Counted from the first letter of the stretch, positions 9,223-18,092 are shown. The stretch is 43,696 nt of DNA from Planctomycetales bacterium (GCA_020426845.1 JAGQPF010000175.1:1-43696), one strand, 5' to 3'. Translations and numbers: made by a program. The notes: generated by a model not told the origin, from the letters alone.

Positions 9223-10182
9223 CTAGAGCCCGAATGATTGCCGCAGCAATGCTTCGTCGCGCTGGCCGAAGGTCTGTCGTCGCGAGCTGCGCAAGTTCTG
9301 GATGTGGATCAAAGCCGGACTGAACAGGTTGGGGTCGATCTTGTAGAAGTCGCCGTTGTAGCGACGAAAGATCTCGCCAAACGGCGAACCGTAGTCGGGC
9401 GATGCGCAACTCGGGATGCGCGGGCCAATTTCCGCGATGGCGTCGTCATCGGCGTCCACCCACAGCGTGACCTCGGCGCCGTAGAGCACCGCGTCGTTGG
9501 TCCAGCCGATCCCCTGCAGGTCGTCTTTGGCGACGGGCGGCAAGGGAGCGGCTCCGAAGCCCGATTGGATTTGGGTCAAGTCGAAGCCGAGCTCGTGCAG
9601 TTTGTGCAAAGCGGTCTCAACGCTGCGAGCGACGACCTGAATGGCGCCGGCTAAGCTGGCGGTCGGTGCGACGAGCAGCGTCACTTGGTCGGCTGGCACG
9701 CCGCAAGCGGACGCGATGTACTCCGTGACAGCGGCCGGCGGCAGCTTGCCGCTTTCCAGCACGCCAACCACTTGGTCGGGCGATTCGGCACAGCCGATTT
9801 CGGCGATCAGCGGCTCCTTGCCGGCCGCGGCTCGCATCGGCCCCGAACCCATGGCGAAGTAACCATTGGCCGCTGCGGGAGCGATTTGCCAGCCGGCGTA
9901 CTGCGAGCCCATGCAGGCGGCGACGGGCTGGTCCGTGGAAACCACCACTCGGGCGCCCGTCAGTCCTCCGGACTGCAGACGCACCTCGCCCAGGCCCGCC
10001 AGGCAAACGCGGGCCAGTTGCAACCCGGCCGCCAAACCGCCTCGAGCGGCAACGCCGCAGTCAACAATCGTGGCACCCAACTCGTCGACGCGAGCGGCGA
10101 TCTTTATACCATCGGGGTCGGCCGTCATGGCGGCGGCGACGGCGCTGGCGCGGTGATTGAGGCGAAAGATGGTCGTGCTCAC
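9223..10182 (-). CDS. mch: Methenyltetrahydromethanopterin cyclohydrolase
   Basis: A 319-aa cytoplasmic enzyme that interconverts methenyl-H4MPT and N5-formyl-H4MPT. Family signatures are clear: GSQYAGWQIAP, NGYFAMGSGPMRA, GFGAAPLPPVAKDDLQGIG, TNDAVLYGAEV, SCASPDYGSPFGEIF and GDFYKIDPNLFSPA. The length is normal for Mch. The start is GTG at 10182; the ribosome-binding site is not obvious. In bacteria Mch belongs to the H4MPT-dependent formaldehyde oxidation or formate assimilation route, consistent with the RimK-like ligase downstream and the fwd operon 4 kb away. A 103-bp repeat starts immediately after the stop codon. Confidence 0.95.
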   Translation of the reverse strand: MSTTIFRLNHRASAVAAAMTADPDGIKIAARVDELGATIVDCGVAARGGLAAGLQLARVCLAGLGEVRLQSGGLTGARVVVSTDQPVAACMGSQYAGWQIAPAAANGYFAMGSGPMRAAAGKEPLIAEIGCAESPDQVVGVLESGKLPPAAVTEYIASACGVPADQVTLLVAPTASLAGAIQVVARSVETALHKLHELGFDLTQIQSGFGAAPLPPVAKDDLQGIGWTNDAVLYGAEVTLWVDADDDAIAEIGPRIPSCASPDYGSPFGEIFRRYNGDFYKIDPNLFSPALIHIQNLRSSRRQTFGQRDEALLRQSFGL

Positions 10183-10795
10183 TGATTGAGTTGCATGAAG
10201 AAGCCGAGCCTTGTAAGGGAACCCGAAGCGTAAGCGAGGGGTTTAAGGAAACCCGAAGCGTAAGCGAGGGATGGCACTTTTAAGCCCGCGCATGTCGCGA
10301 TCACATGCGGCAAACGCGAGTTGCCGTTGGCTCCGGCAAGGAGGTGCGATCATCCTAGCTGAAACAAGGCAGGGTGACGACGGGGAGCGCGTTTCCCTAA
10401 CGACGCTCCGGGCGGTCGCTGGCGGTCGCCTGCATGGGTGGGTGGCTCAAGCTGACAGCGAGCGAGTGGCGTTGGAACGACGAACGAGCTCACCGGAGTT
10501 GCCGTCACACGTGTTTGTCAGGTGGATCAGCTCGACAGATTTCATTACAACGCATTTCTAAAACTTCCCGATCGGCAATCGGGTTGATAAAACCAGCAGA
10601 AAAACTGCCTTCGATTGCGCCAGGGAAGATTTTTGAAATGTCCTCTATTCTTCCATGCCGCGGACGGGTCCGCGAGGATGGCAGTGTTCGCCGCGGGGGG
10701 GCCGATGCGGCCGATGCGGTGTATGTGGCGTATGCGGCGGATCGCGGCTGGAACTTCCAAACAACCGGGTCCCACCGAAATCGAATGGCGGTTTG
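10183..10795. other. Long intergenic region between mch and the DtxR-family gene
   Basis: No convincing gene was found in these 613 bp. It holds two direct copies of the CCCGAAGCGTAAGCGAGGG repeat (10218-10240 and 10247-10271), and a hairpin CCCGAT-CGGCA-ATCGGG (10567-10583). A short-period GATGCGG/TATGCGG-rich tract lies at about 10700-10740. Both divergent promoters must lie here, but no near-consensus -35/-10 pair or iron-box-like palindrome could be assigned with confidence. Confidence 0.6.
10218..10271 (+). repeat. Two copies of the CCCGAAGCGTAAGCGAGGG repeat
   Basis: The two copies are spaced 29 bp apart. The same family forms the six-unit array at 30155-30322 and single copies at 14075, 36541 and 36637. 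In this window this pair is the only one not downstream of a gene in the standard orientation. Confidence 0.8.
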
Positions 10796-11467
10796 ATGAT
10801 GCGTTCCAGTTTGACGGTCGAAAACTACGTGAAGGCGATCTATACGATTTGTGCGCGGAGCGACGAGCCCGCCACGACGGGCGCGATCGCCGAAGCGCTG
10901 TCGGTTTCGCCGGGCGCCGTCTCCAGCATGCTCAAGACGCTCAGCGAATCGGGGCTCGCCGAGTACACGCCCTACGAGGGCGTGCGGCTGACGGAGCCGG
11001 GACGAGCATTGGCGCTGCGCGTGGTCCGCCGCCATCGTCTGATCGAGCTGTTTCTGGCGCGGACGCTCGAGATGACCTGGGACGAGGTGCACGAGGAGGC
11101 GGAGCACATGGAGCACGCGGTCAGTGACCGGCTGATTGACCGCATCGATCGATTTCTGGATTTTCCCGCGGCGGACCCGCATGGGGACCCGATCCCACAG
11201 GCGGACGGCAGCATTCCAGCGGCGGCAGCGACGCTGAGCTTGGGCGAATGGCCCGAGGGCGAGCGATTTCGGCTGGTGCGAGTGCTCGATCAGTCGCCGG
11301 CCTTCCTGCGGTTTCTCAGCAAGACCGGGCTCTCGATCGACGCTGTCGGACGAGTGCGGGAGCGGTTGCCGGAAGCCGGCGTGCTCGACGTCGAAGTGGA
11401 CGGCAATTCGGTCACCTTGGCCCAGGAGGCCGCTTTGAAGCTAATGTGCGAGTCGCCGGGAGAATGA
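10796..11467 (+). CDS. DtxR/MntR-family metal-dependent transcriptional regulator
   Basis: A 223-aa protein when started at the ATG pair 10796/10799 (MMRSSLTVENYVKAIYTI). The N-terminal winged helix is typical: TTGAIAEALSVSPGAVSSMLKTL, then GLAEYTPYEGVRLTEPG. It is followed by the metal-binding/dimerisation part with HRLIELFLARTLEMTWDEVHEEAEHMEHAVSDRLIDRID, including the E-x2-H pattern that binds Fe(II) or Mn(II). The C-terminal 70 residues (EGERFRLVRVLDQSPAFLRFL) resemble the FeoA/SH3-like domain. Which metal and which promoters it controls cannot be seen. An upstream extension in frame is rejected because it encodes low-complexity Cys/Gly/Arg sequence. It lies just before tRNA-Gln. Confidence 0.92.
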   Translation: MMRSSLTVENYVKAIYTICARSDEPATTGAIAEALSVSPGAVSSMLKTLSESGLAEYTPYEGVRLTEPGRALALRVVRRHRLIELFLARTLEMTWDEVHEEAEHMEHAVSDRLIDRIDRFLDFPAADPHGDPIPQADGSIPAAAATLSLGEWPEGERFRLVRVLDQSPAFLRFLSKTGLSIDAVGRVRERLPEAGVLDVEVDGNSVTLAQEAALKLMCESPGE

Positions 11468-11479
11468 GTGGCGAACCAC

Positions 11480-11530
11480 GAAGCACGCGAAGACCACGAA
11501 GTGCGCCAAAGCGAAGGGAAAAGCCTCCTC
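11480..11530 (+). repeat. CACGAAG-type intergenic repeat
   Basis: Directly after the DtxR-family stop codon are imperfect direct copies of ACCACGAAG(c/t)(a/g)CGC. These tracts look like degenerate intergenic filler of the type common in planctomycetes. No function is evident. Confidence 0.5.
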
Positions 11531-11589
11531 CGTCCTTGCCGGACCGGCCTTGACCCCCTCGCTGCCGCGACCTACATTCAAACTACCAC

Positions 11590-11660
11590 TGGCCCCTAGT
11601 GTAACGGCAGCACGACTGATTCTGGATCAGTTAGTCTAGGTTCGAATCCTAGGGGGCCAG
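11590..11660 (+). tRNA. tRNA-Gln (anticodon CTG)
   Basis: The acceptor stem TGGCCCC (11590-11596) pairs with GGGGCCA (11653-11659), with discriminator G at 11660. The anticodon stem ACTGA/TCAGT encloses the loop TTCTGGA, anticodon CTG at 11622-11624. The T-arm is CTAGG-TTCGAAT-CCTAG. U1-A72 and G73 are glutamine identity elements. CCA is not encoded. Confidence 0.95.
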
Positions 11661-11755
11661 CTTCTCACCAATGATCGCGCCATCACGCCTAAGTCCGCAC
11701 CATTGCCGGGCTTGGGCGTTACTTTTTGGGACAGGCCTTACTCTGGGTGATTTGC

Positions 11756-12802
11756 TTATTTTGGCTGGAGCTCAAGGGCGTGTTTGTCCCGATGCTGATC
11801 TTGCTTGACTGCGGTCTCAAATGTCCAAGATGCAAGCCGTCTCGGGGCGGACGGCCTCTTGGGTGCGACTCCCATGATCAAGCAATGCTCCGATTCAAAC
11901 ATGGCGCCCTCAACCAAATCCGTATCGGACGCCACCTTTCTGGAAGCCAGGAGGCGATGAGATGCGGCGTCTCTTACGTGAACTTCATCAAGTGTTCTTT
12001 GAGCGTAACGTGCGCCGCTGGGGGACACGCCAATCAATTCGATGTCCGAGGGCCAATGCAGCTCCCGCTCTCCGTTCCATTTCCACGCTGAAATTCCCGC
12101 ATCGTCATCGATAAAGTATCGGTCCCACAGTTGGGCATGCTTGTGGGTTAGCACCCTGCTCTTGGGAGGTCCCAGTCCTCTAGCCGTTTCTTTCCATGGC
12201 TTGATGCTCCACCGCAAGGGAAACTGCTGGCTATCGTAGTTGGCTCCCCCAACGGACACGTAGCCGTCCTTGGATGAGAACTCAACTGCTTCCCCACCAG
12301 GAAATTCTCTTTGTCCGAGAGAGTGGCCTGTATCAATCTCCCTGACGACGAGGCCCGAGCTTGCCTCCACCGTCGCGATCAGCGTCCCATTGCTGGAGAT
12401 TGCCATCGCGGAGATGATGTCTTGATAAGCGAGTCGCTTGACTTGCTTGCCGGCGTTGAGCGGCCAAACCTCAACCCAAGATGAGGATCGCTCCTCCTTT
12501 CGTTGCGCGTCCCGTCCAAAGAGTGCGATGCCGACTTTGGGGCTTGGTCCCCGGGAAATCGAGATCGCCGTCGTAAATCGGTTTTGGGACACGTCTCGGA
12601 CCGCGTCGCTTTTTTTGTCCCAGACGCAAGCGAAACCCGGGAAGTAAAGTCCAACGACCCACCTCCCGTCTTGGGTAGCCTCAAGGTCCCTCAGTCGGAC
12701 GTAGTGTCTCGGAAGAGCGGCTTCCAGAAATTCGCCGCCACAAGCAGACGAGACGGATGTGATGGCGATGGTTGCCAGTACTGTCTTCGCAAGAGTATGC
12801 AT
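11756..12802 (-). CDS. Secreted WD40-like/hypothetical protein
   Basis: A 348-aa protein with a signal peptide or lipoprotein-like N-terminus (MHTLAKTVLATIAITSVSSACGGEF). The remainder has beta-propeller character: repeated segments such as LEATQDGRWVVGLYFPGFACVWD, AMAISSNGTLIATVEASSGLVVREIDTG and SPSGARYAQRTLDEVHVRDAASHRLLA resemble WD40 blades. No catalytic motif is visible and its partners are unknown. Codon use is less GC-biased than in neighbouring genes (lysine AAG/AAA and serine rich), so a distinct origin is possible. It stands alone, convergent with the tRNA-Gln gene. Confidence 0.75.
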   Translation of the reverse strand: MHTLAKTVLATIAITSVSSACGGEFLEAALPRHYVRLRDLEATQDGRWVVGLYFPGFACVWDKKSDAVRDVSQNRFTTAISISRGPSPKVGIALFGRDAQRKEERSSSWVEVWPLNAGKQVKRLAYQDIISAMAISSNGTLIATVEASSGLVVREIDTGHSLGQREFPGGEAVEFSSKDGYVSVGGANYDSQQFPLRWSIKPWKETARGLGPPKSRVLTHKHAQLWDRYFIDDDAGISAWKWNGERELHWPSDIELIGVSPSGARYAQRTLDEVHVRDAASHRLLASRKVASDTDLVEGAMFESEHCLIMGVAPKRPSAPRRLASWTFETAVKQDQHRDKHALELQPK

Positions 12803-13070
12803 GATGCGCTCGCATCAGAATTCGGACTTGGTGCCGGTTTGCTGGTTGCCGATGGTGTCACCGGTGGGCGGCGGCTCGGCGTTGCGGTGCGCCGATTTTT
12901 AAAATTGCTGGTCCTGCATGAGCGGATTGTAGCGATTGCAGCGTTTCGCGATTGGCGGTGAAGCCATCACAGGGCCATTCGGCCGACCAAGACTTTGGCG
13001 ACAGCCTACTTTTTCTTGCTGCGTGTTCCTCGCCAGGCTTGCCCACTTTTCACTTCCCGACAAGTGTCCA

Positions 13071-13769
13071 ATGATTCGTAATACTCGACCACCCGCCTTG
13101 AGTATTCGAGACGCGGCGTTCTATGCGCTTGCGGCCTTTCTTGCGACGATCCTATTCCAGACGCTGCCTCGCTCGATAAGTGGCGGTTGGGCGACTGGCT
13201 GGCCAAAGCCATTCTTGGTGTTGCTGTGCCGCTGCTACGCGGATAGTTATCAGTTCAACCTGTCGGCGTTGCTCGTCGACCTGGCGCTGGCGATGGTGAT
13301 CGCGGCAAGCGTCTACCTGCAATGTCGGCATCACGACGACGCGGCGATTCGCACCTCGCGTGTGTTCTTGCCTACTTCCATGGTATTTGTCGGCGTACAG
13401 TTCGTGCTTGTGGCAGACTCAGAACGCATCACGATCTGGGGATCCGCCGCCCTGTTTGCGTGGGCTGTGATGCTGGTTCGACAAAGTCTTGTCGTCGCGG
13501 CGCGGCAACTGCTGATGCTGACGGGCTACTCGTTCTTCTTTGCGATCAGTTTTCCGCTGTTCCAGAGTGAACAAATCTCATCGAACGTCGCGTTTGGGTC
13601 GTTGCTGTTGTTGTTGTTAAGCGTGCCTGTCTCGGCGGGGATTCTGCTGTTGACAGCGCAAGTGGGGCAGACGCTGAGCTCTGCAGCCATGCGTTGGTGG
13701 CGTGCCGCGACCCATGTGAGGCCCGGTGAGGCGATTGGTTTCGGGGCATCGGAACCCAGCCCACAATAG
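13071..13769 (+). CDS. Hypothetical polytopic membrane protein
   Basis: A 232-aa protein if started at ATG 13071 (MIRNTRPPALSIRDAAFYAL). The in-frame extension back to 12936 is less hydrophobic and probably not translated. Five or six hydrophobic segments are visible, for example AAFYALAAFLATILFQ, LLVDLALAMVIAASVYL, VFLPTSMVFVGVQFVLV, IWGSAALFAWAVMLV and FGSLLLLLLSVPVSAGILLL. No family was recognised. It stands alone, with no operon partner. Confidence 0.65.
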   Translation: MIRNTRPPALSIRDAAFYALAAFLATILFQTLPRSISGGWATGWPKPFLVLLCRCYADSYQFNLSALLVDLALAMVIAASVYLQCRHHDDAAIRTSRVFLPTSMVFVGVQFVLVADSERITIWGSAALFAWAVMLVRQSLVVAARQLLMLTGYSFFFAISFPLFQSEQISSNVAFGSLLLLLLSVPVSAGILLLTAQVGQTLSSAAMRWWRAATHVRPGEAIGFGASEPSPQ

Positions 13770-14124
13770 TCCGACTGGATCCATCAACGATGTCGCGCTT
13801 CGCCGGCGTCGGTTTTCACTTGATGCGAATCCTCACCGTTTCGGTGCACTGGGATGGCTAAAGCAATTAATTCCCTGACTCGATGTCGACATCTTGTGCA
13901 TGCTCGGCGCCGGTAATGCAAGGTTCGTTGTCGCTTCGGCCCCTGCACTTCTTAAGTTAAGCACCTTGGTTCGGACATCGGTGTTTCATCCGTGTTCTAT
14001 CTGTGGCAACAGATAGAGAGGACTGGCCCGCGTTGGGATGCTTGCTACCGATGCCGAGTGCCTTGGGCGATTCGATCCCTCGCTGACGCTTCGGGTTACC
14101 TTTCCCGAGCGCAGTCATGGTTTG
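13770..14124. other. Intergenic region between convergent genes
   Basis: No gene or RNA was recognised in 355 bp. It ends with a single copy of the CCCTCGCTGACGCTTCGGG repeat (14077-14095), which lies 3' of fwdC and in the same orientation relative to that gene as the array at 30155 is to its gene. Confidence 0.6.
14075..14097 (-). repeat. Single copy of the 28-bp-family repeat
   Basis: On the minus strand it reads AACCCGAAGCGTCAGCGAGG plus GAT, 28 bp downstream of the fwdC stop. It matches the unit of the six-copy array at 30155-30322. Confidence 0.85.
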
Positions 14125-14976
14125 CTAGGCCGCCGGCTGCCAGATGAGGATTTCGCCCTTGCCGGGAATCGCCTGATCGCCCCAGTAGTTGCGGTAGACG
14201 CCTTCCGCCGCCGCATAGGGCAATTGCACCCCAAACTGAGCGACGTGCCGCGCAAGCACGTTGAGCACCGTCGGAGTGTGCTCGGTGGCGAAGGTGAACG
14301 TCGGCAGTAGGGTCAGGGGCTTTAAGGAAATGATGGTGCCGCGGTTCATCCAAGCGCCCGTGCGAATCTCCGCGCCGTCCAGCAGAATGATAGTGCCGCC
14401 TTTCATCTGCAGCCCGGTGAAGTCCTTCGCCGGACCGCCGAGGATGATCGTGCCACGACGCATCCGCATGCCCACTTCCAGGCCCGCCGAGCCGTCGACA
14501 AGGATCATGCCGTTCCTCATGCCGGAAAGCGAGCCACGGTAAGCGGCGCCGATTTGGCCGCCGGCGTTGCCGTGCACGTGAATGAAGCCGTTCTTCATCT
14601 CGGCGCCGATCCAATCGCCGGCATCGCCGTGGACTTCGATTCGGCCACCCGACATATAAGAGCCCAGGTGCATGCCGACCGAGCCATGCACGGTAATGCT
14701 GCCCTGCGACATGGCGCGGCCAATCCATCGCACCTTGTGCAAATCGCCGTGCAGCTCCAGATCCTGGCTGAACTCGCCCTCGACGTCGAAGAACTCGCTC
14801 AACGGAAGCTGGCGCTTGCCGTGATAAACCCGCAGCTCTCGCAGCTCCGCATTGGAAAGCTGTCCCATGACATCGGGCGAGATCACCTCCGCTTCCAGTG
14901 GCACGGCCGGCTGGCGTTTCAAATGCAGAGACACACGGTTAGGTTTCGCTATTGTCGCTACTGGCTCGATGGTCAC
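14125..14976 (-). CDS. fwdC: Formylmethanofuran dehydrogenase subunit C
   Basis: A 283-aa protein. The start is taken as GTG at 14976 (VTIEPVATIAKPNRVSL), overlapping the fwdA stop in a GTGA junction with a GGAGG upstream; the upstream extension reads through fwdA. The protein is a glutamate-synthase-alpha-C-terminal-like right-handed beta-helix. Glycine-rich turns recur in every blade: GSVGMHLGSYMSGGRIEVHG, DAGDWIGAEMKNGFIHVHG, NAGGQIGAAYRGSLSGMRNG, SAGLEVGMRMRRGTIILGG. In the archaeal complex and in bacterial Fhc this subunit is structural. It is the last gene of the operon. Confidence 0.93.
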   Translation of the reverse strand: MTIEPVATIAKPNRVSLHLKRQPAVPLEAEVISPDVMGQLSNAELRELRVYHGKRQLPLSEFFDVEGEFSQDLELHGDLHKVRWIGRAMSQGSITVHGSVGMHLGSYMSGGRIEVHGDAGDWIGAEMKNGFIHVHGNAGGQIGAAYRGSLSGMRNGMILVDGSAGLEVGMRMRRGTIILGGPAKDFTGLQMKGGTIILLDGAEIRTGAWMNRGTIISLKPLTLLPTFTFATEHTPTVLNVLARHVAQFGVQLPYAAAEGVYRNYWGDQAIPGKGEILIWQPAA

Positions 14977-16610
14977 GGCGTCGTGTCCTCCAACACCTCC
15001 GCTCGCTCGATCCGCTCCAACTCGACCGGATAGTTCTCGAAGGACATGGTGTAACAATCTTCGAACAGCGGACGAATGAAATCGTCAACGCCCGGGTCCA
15101 TGGACGGCTTAAACAAGAACTCGCAGCCATGGGGTGTTTCGCGAATGTCGCCGTCCTCGATTACGACCTCGCCGCCCTTGATCACATAGCGTGGGTGGCT
15201 GAACATCCGCTCCACATCGCCATCTTCCTCGTAGATGACAACGTCCGCGTCACAGCCGACACCCAGGTTTCCTTTTCGTGTCAGCCCCAAGGCTCTCGCC
15301 GGGCCAGCCGACATCGACGTTGCGATCTCGTACAAGGTGTACTCGCGGTCGATCTCCGGAAGCGTGATGCGTCGCTTGATCTGCTCGGGCAGCTTCTGCA
15401 TGCACTCGTTGCGAAAATCGGCGCACATCAGCAGCTTGATGATCTCCGGATAACGCCAGAAACAGCCGCCGTTGGGATGATCCGTGGACAGAAAAACCTG
15501 CCACGGGTTGCGAATCAGCAGCAGCAACTCCAGTCCCGACGCCCACTGCACGGCGTTCACCAAGTTGCTGGGCCGGTAGGTGTAAGGGACGATTCCGCAC
15601 CCGGTCTCATTCTCGACGTCGAGGTTGCCCCACTTTCGCCCCGTCAACTTGTAGAGCAGGTGCTGCCAGGGGCCGTCGGCCGTGATCGTCACGGTGTCGC
15701 CGAAGAGCACGGCCCCGGCGTCGGTCGTGATGTTGGGATGCGTGTTGAAGTAGTCGGCCAATTGACCCGTTTCGGAGCAGATGGTGTCCCAGCCCTCGCC
15801 GCCGTACGCGTGATATTGAGAATGCGCGATGTGGGCGCGACGGCCCTCGAGGTGCTTCAGGGTGTCGATCGTGGTCGAAATATTGCCGGGTGCGCCCAGG
15901 TTGTTGCAGTGCAAATGCAACGGGTGAGGCAGCCCCAGCTCTTCGCAGATGCGGGCCAGTTGCGTGACGATGCTCCCCGGCGTCAGCTTTTTGTAACCCT
16001 CGATCGGCGAGGTCAACTGCTTGGCATCGCCGCCCCACTTCCAGGCCGCGACGCCGCCGGGGTTGACTGCTTTGACTCCGTACGATTTGGCCGCCCAAAT
16101 GTACCAAGCGACGACGTTCTTGGCTCGCTCGTATTCGCCTGCCTCCAACTGGTCGAGCATGATCTCGTTGTTGGCCATCAGGGTCAGCGAGGCCTTGTCG
16201 ACGATCGGTATGTCGGACAGCTCTTCGTGCGTGTGGCGGGCCGAGAGCACCGGCACCGCCGCCTCGTTGACGGTGGTCCAGCCCATGCCGGCGTACAGGT
16301 AGCCGGTGGCGAAGGTGGTGGGCGCCATGCCGCCCAGCCCGCTGCGCCGGGTCTTGGTGCGAATGAAGGCCTGCGTGCGGCGATGATCCTCGGGGGTCAT
16401 CGCGCGGGCGAAATTGATTGCGCCGCCGGCGACGTGCGTGTGCACGTCGACGCCGCCGGGAAAAACGATCATCCCCGTCGCGTCAATCGTCCGCGCACTG
16501 GGAGCGACTGTTTCGACGATCCGCCCCTCATCGTCAATGCAAAGGTCTCTGACCTCGCCGTCAATGCCGTTGGCCGGATCGTAGACTTTGCCGTTCGTGA
16601 TGCGGAGCAT
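14973..16610 (-). CDS. fwdA: Formylmethanofuran dehydrogenase subunit A (amidohydrolase)
   Basis: A 545-aa metal-dependent amidohydrolase subunit, called FhcA in methylotrophs. It hydrolyses or forms the N-formyl bond between formate and the methanofuran-type cofactor. Visible binuclear-site elements are DVHTHVAGGA (HxH), VKAVNPGG (candidate carboxylated lysine), LHLHCNNLG, IAHSQYHAYG and the catalytic Asp in VFLSTDHPNGG. The N-terminal beta-sandwich begins MLRITNGKVYDPANGIDGEV. It starts 5 nt after the fwdB stop and overlaps fwdC by 4 nt, so it is translationally coupled. The metal ligands appear intact, so hydrolase activity is expected. Confidence 0.95.
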   Translation of the reverse strand: MLRITNGKVYDPANGIDGEVRDLCIDDEGRIVETVAPSARTIDATGMIVFPGGVDVHTHVAGGAINFARAMTPEDHRRTQAFIRTKTRRSGLGGMAPTTFATGYLYAGMGWTTVNEAAVPVLSARHTHEELSDIPIVDKASLTLMANNEIMLDQLEAGEYERAKNVVAWYIWAAKSYGVKAVNPGGVAAWKWGGDAKQLTSPIEGYKKLTPGSIVTQLARICEELGLPHPLHLHCNNLGAPGNISTTIDTLKHLEGRRAHIAHSQYHAYGGEGWDTICSETGQLADYFNTHPNITTDAGAVLFGDTVTITADGPWQHLLYKLTGRKWGNLDVENETGCGIVPYTYRPSNLVNAVQWASGLELLLLIRNPWQVFLSTDHPNGGCFWRYPEIIKLLMCADFRNECMQKLPEQIKRRITLPEIDREYTLYEIATSMSAGPARALGLTRKGNLGVGCDADVVIYEEDGDVERMFSHPRYVIKGGEVVIEDGDIRETPHGCEFLFKPSMDPGVDDFIRPLFEDCYTMSFENYPVELERIERAEVLEDTTP

Positions 16611-16615
16611 GGCGT

Positions 16616-17956
16616 TTAGATTTGAGCGGTCAGCATTTGTGGCTGGCTCCCCTCGGGCAGCCAGAACGGTTTTTGCGCGATCGCTTCGTTGATCCTGCGG
16701 ACCACCTCCTCGTCACTCGGATAGGGCGACTTCAAAGGCGGCTTGAGCGGCAGCGGGATCTCGTCCATTCGATACGCCGTTCCCGGCGCCGCGATGCCCT
16801 GGGGGGCGGTCGTAATATGAACGCGAGCGAGCTTGCTGGTGTGGGTGATGTGCGGGTCGAGCACGATCGTCGGGATGCGTTTCAAGTGATCGATCGCTGG
16901 CTGCGGCATCGTGCCTCCGGGGTCGGCGCCGATGATAAACGCGGCGTCACAGTCGCCCCGCACCAGCACGTCGACCGTGGAGAACTCACCCGGGTTGTAG
17001 CGGGGGTAGCCACGGTTGAACGTAATCCCGAACGGATAGCCGGTCTGCCAACGCATAATCACATCTGCGCCGGTCACGTTGCCGTGCCCGCGCATCGGCA
17101 TGGCGACAAACTTCGTGAAAGCGTTCATCTCGGCGGCCAGCGTGAGCAACGCGGCGCTGTTCATGTGCTTGCCACGGGTCATCGACAACCCCATGCCGAA
17201 GAACATGCAGCCGAACTTGGCCGACTTCATCCGGCGGATCAGGTCGTCGAGCGTTTCTCGCGTCAAACCGGTCTCGGCGATCTGCTCGTCGCTGACGTGC
17301 TGGTCCTTGATCAAAGCCCGCAAGATTGTGATCAGCTCGAAATCCTTGCCGGGCCGGACTTGCAGGAAGATGTCCGCGGCCTTCGCGCTCTTGGTTTCGC
17401 GAATGTCGACCAACACCATCGTCCGGTCCTTGCGGCCACGCGGCAAGAATTTGCTCTTTTGCATGAGCGTGTACTTCGTGAAGTGGCGCGGGTGGCACTC
17501 GGCCGGGTTGCCGCCCCAATACACGATGAAATCGGCTCGCTGCTTCACTTCGCCGAGCGTACAAGTTACTTTACCACCCAACTGGGCGGCGATTTCGGTC
17601 GGACCGTGTCACAAGGACGTGTGGCTGTCGAGCAGCCCGCCTAATTGGTCCGCCAAGGCGACGCATTGTTTCTGCGCCTCGCACGTCGTGTTGCTCATGC
17701 CGTAGACCAGCGGCATGTCGGCTTCATGCAGCAGTGTCGCGGCGACCTGGATCGCTTCGTCGAGCGAGGCTTCGCGGCCATCGACCAGCGCGGCGGGATA
17801 CTTCTCCTCCGCCGTATGATTCAGGAACCAAGCCGTGCCCAGGACGCACGCTTTCTTGGCTTGGTGGATGCGGACGTCGTCGTAGTGCAACTGAATGTCG
17901 TCACAGACACAGCCGCAGAATGTGCACGTGGCGTTGTCGATTACTTTTAGCGTCAT
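16616..17956 (-). CDS. fwdB: Formylmethanofuran dehydrogenase subunit B with in-frame TGA at the catalytic position (predicted selenoprotein)
   Basis: 446 codons including one in-frame TGA (17611-17609, codon 116). The start ATG at 17956 has AGGA upstream and begins MTLKVIDNATCTFCGCVCDD. Cys 11, 14, 18 and 37 form a normal C-x2-C-x3-C-x18-C [4Fe-4S] motif. The TGA sits in SHTSL-TGA-HGPTEIAAQ, the place where the Mo/W-ligating Cys (near residue 118 in Methanothermobacter) or selenocysteine of active FwdB is found. The same frame continues to a normal C-terminus (ADFIVYWGGNPAECHPRH, MRGHGNVTGADVIMRWQTGYP). Read as Sec, it is a full-length molybdopterin oxidoreductase-type catalytic subunit reducing CO2 or oxidising formate. 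An automatic annotation would split it at 17609/17581. A sequencing error or nonsense mutation is the alternative. Confidence 0.9.
17573..17590 (-). promoter_or_regulatory. Candidate bacterial SECIS hairpin in fwdB
   Basis: On the mRNA strand GCCGCCC-AGTT-GGGTGGT folds into a 7-bp stem, including two G-U pairs, with a 4-nt loop. The loop begins 26 nt after the TGA and its second base is G. The family rule for bacterial SECIS elements asks for an apical loop about 16-37 nt downstream with a G in the first two loop positions. Folding was done by eye. Confidence 0.7.
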
Positions 17957-18092
17957 CGCGATTCGTGTTCCTAAGCTGTCGACGTGAATCAGCGTCCAAC
18001 GACGCGCCGACAACTTACTGGCGGTCGCGATTCTCGTCGGACATTTCCTGGCAATCGGTGTCGCCCGACCCGGACGACGGTACCGTAAACGT

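Noticed and set aside
10505..11182. 225-codon minus-strand ORF over the DtxR-family gene
   Set aside because: It is antisense to a clear DtxR-family protein and has no recognisable domain.
14952..17644. Plus-strand ORFs of 555 and 340 codons
   Set aside because: Antisense to fwdA and fwdB; GC-rich third positions create the long shadow frames.
16616..18013. Two separate genes or a frameshifted fwdB
   Set aside because: Both parts are in the same frame, separated only by the TGA codon. Family sequence continues with no missing residues, so neither a frameshift nor two genes is needed.
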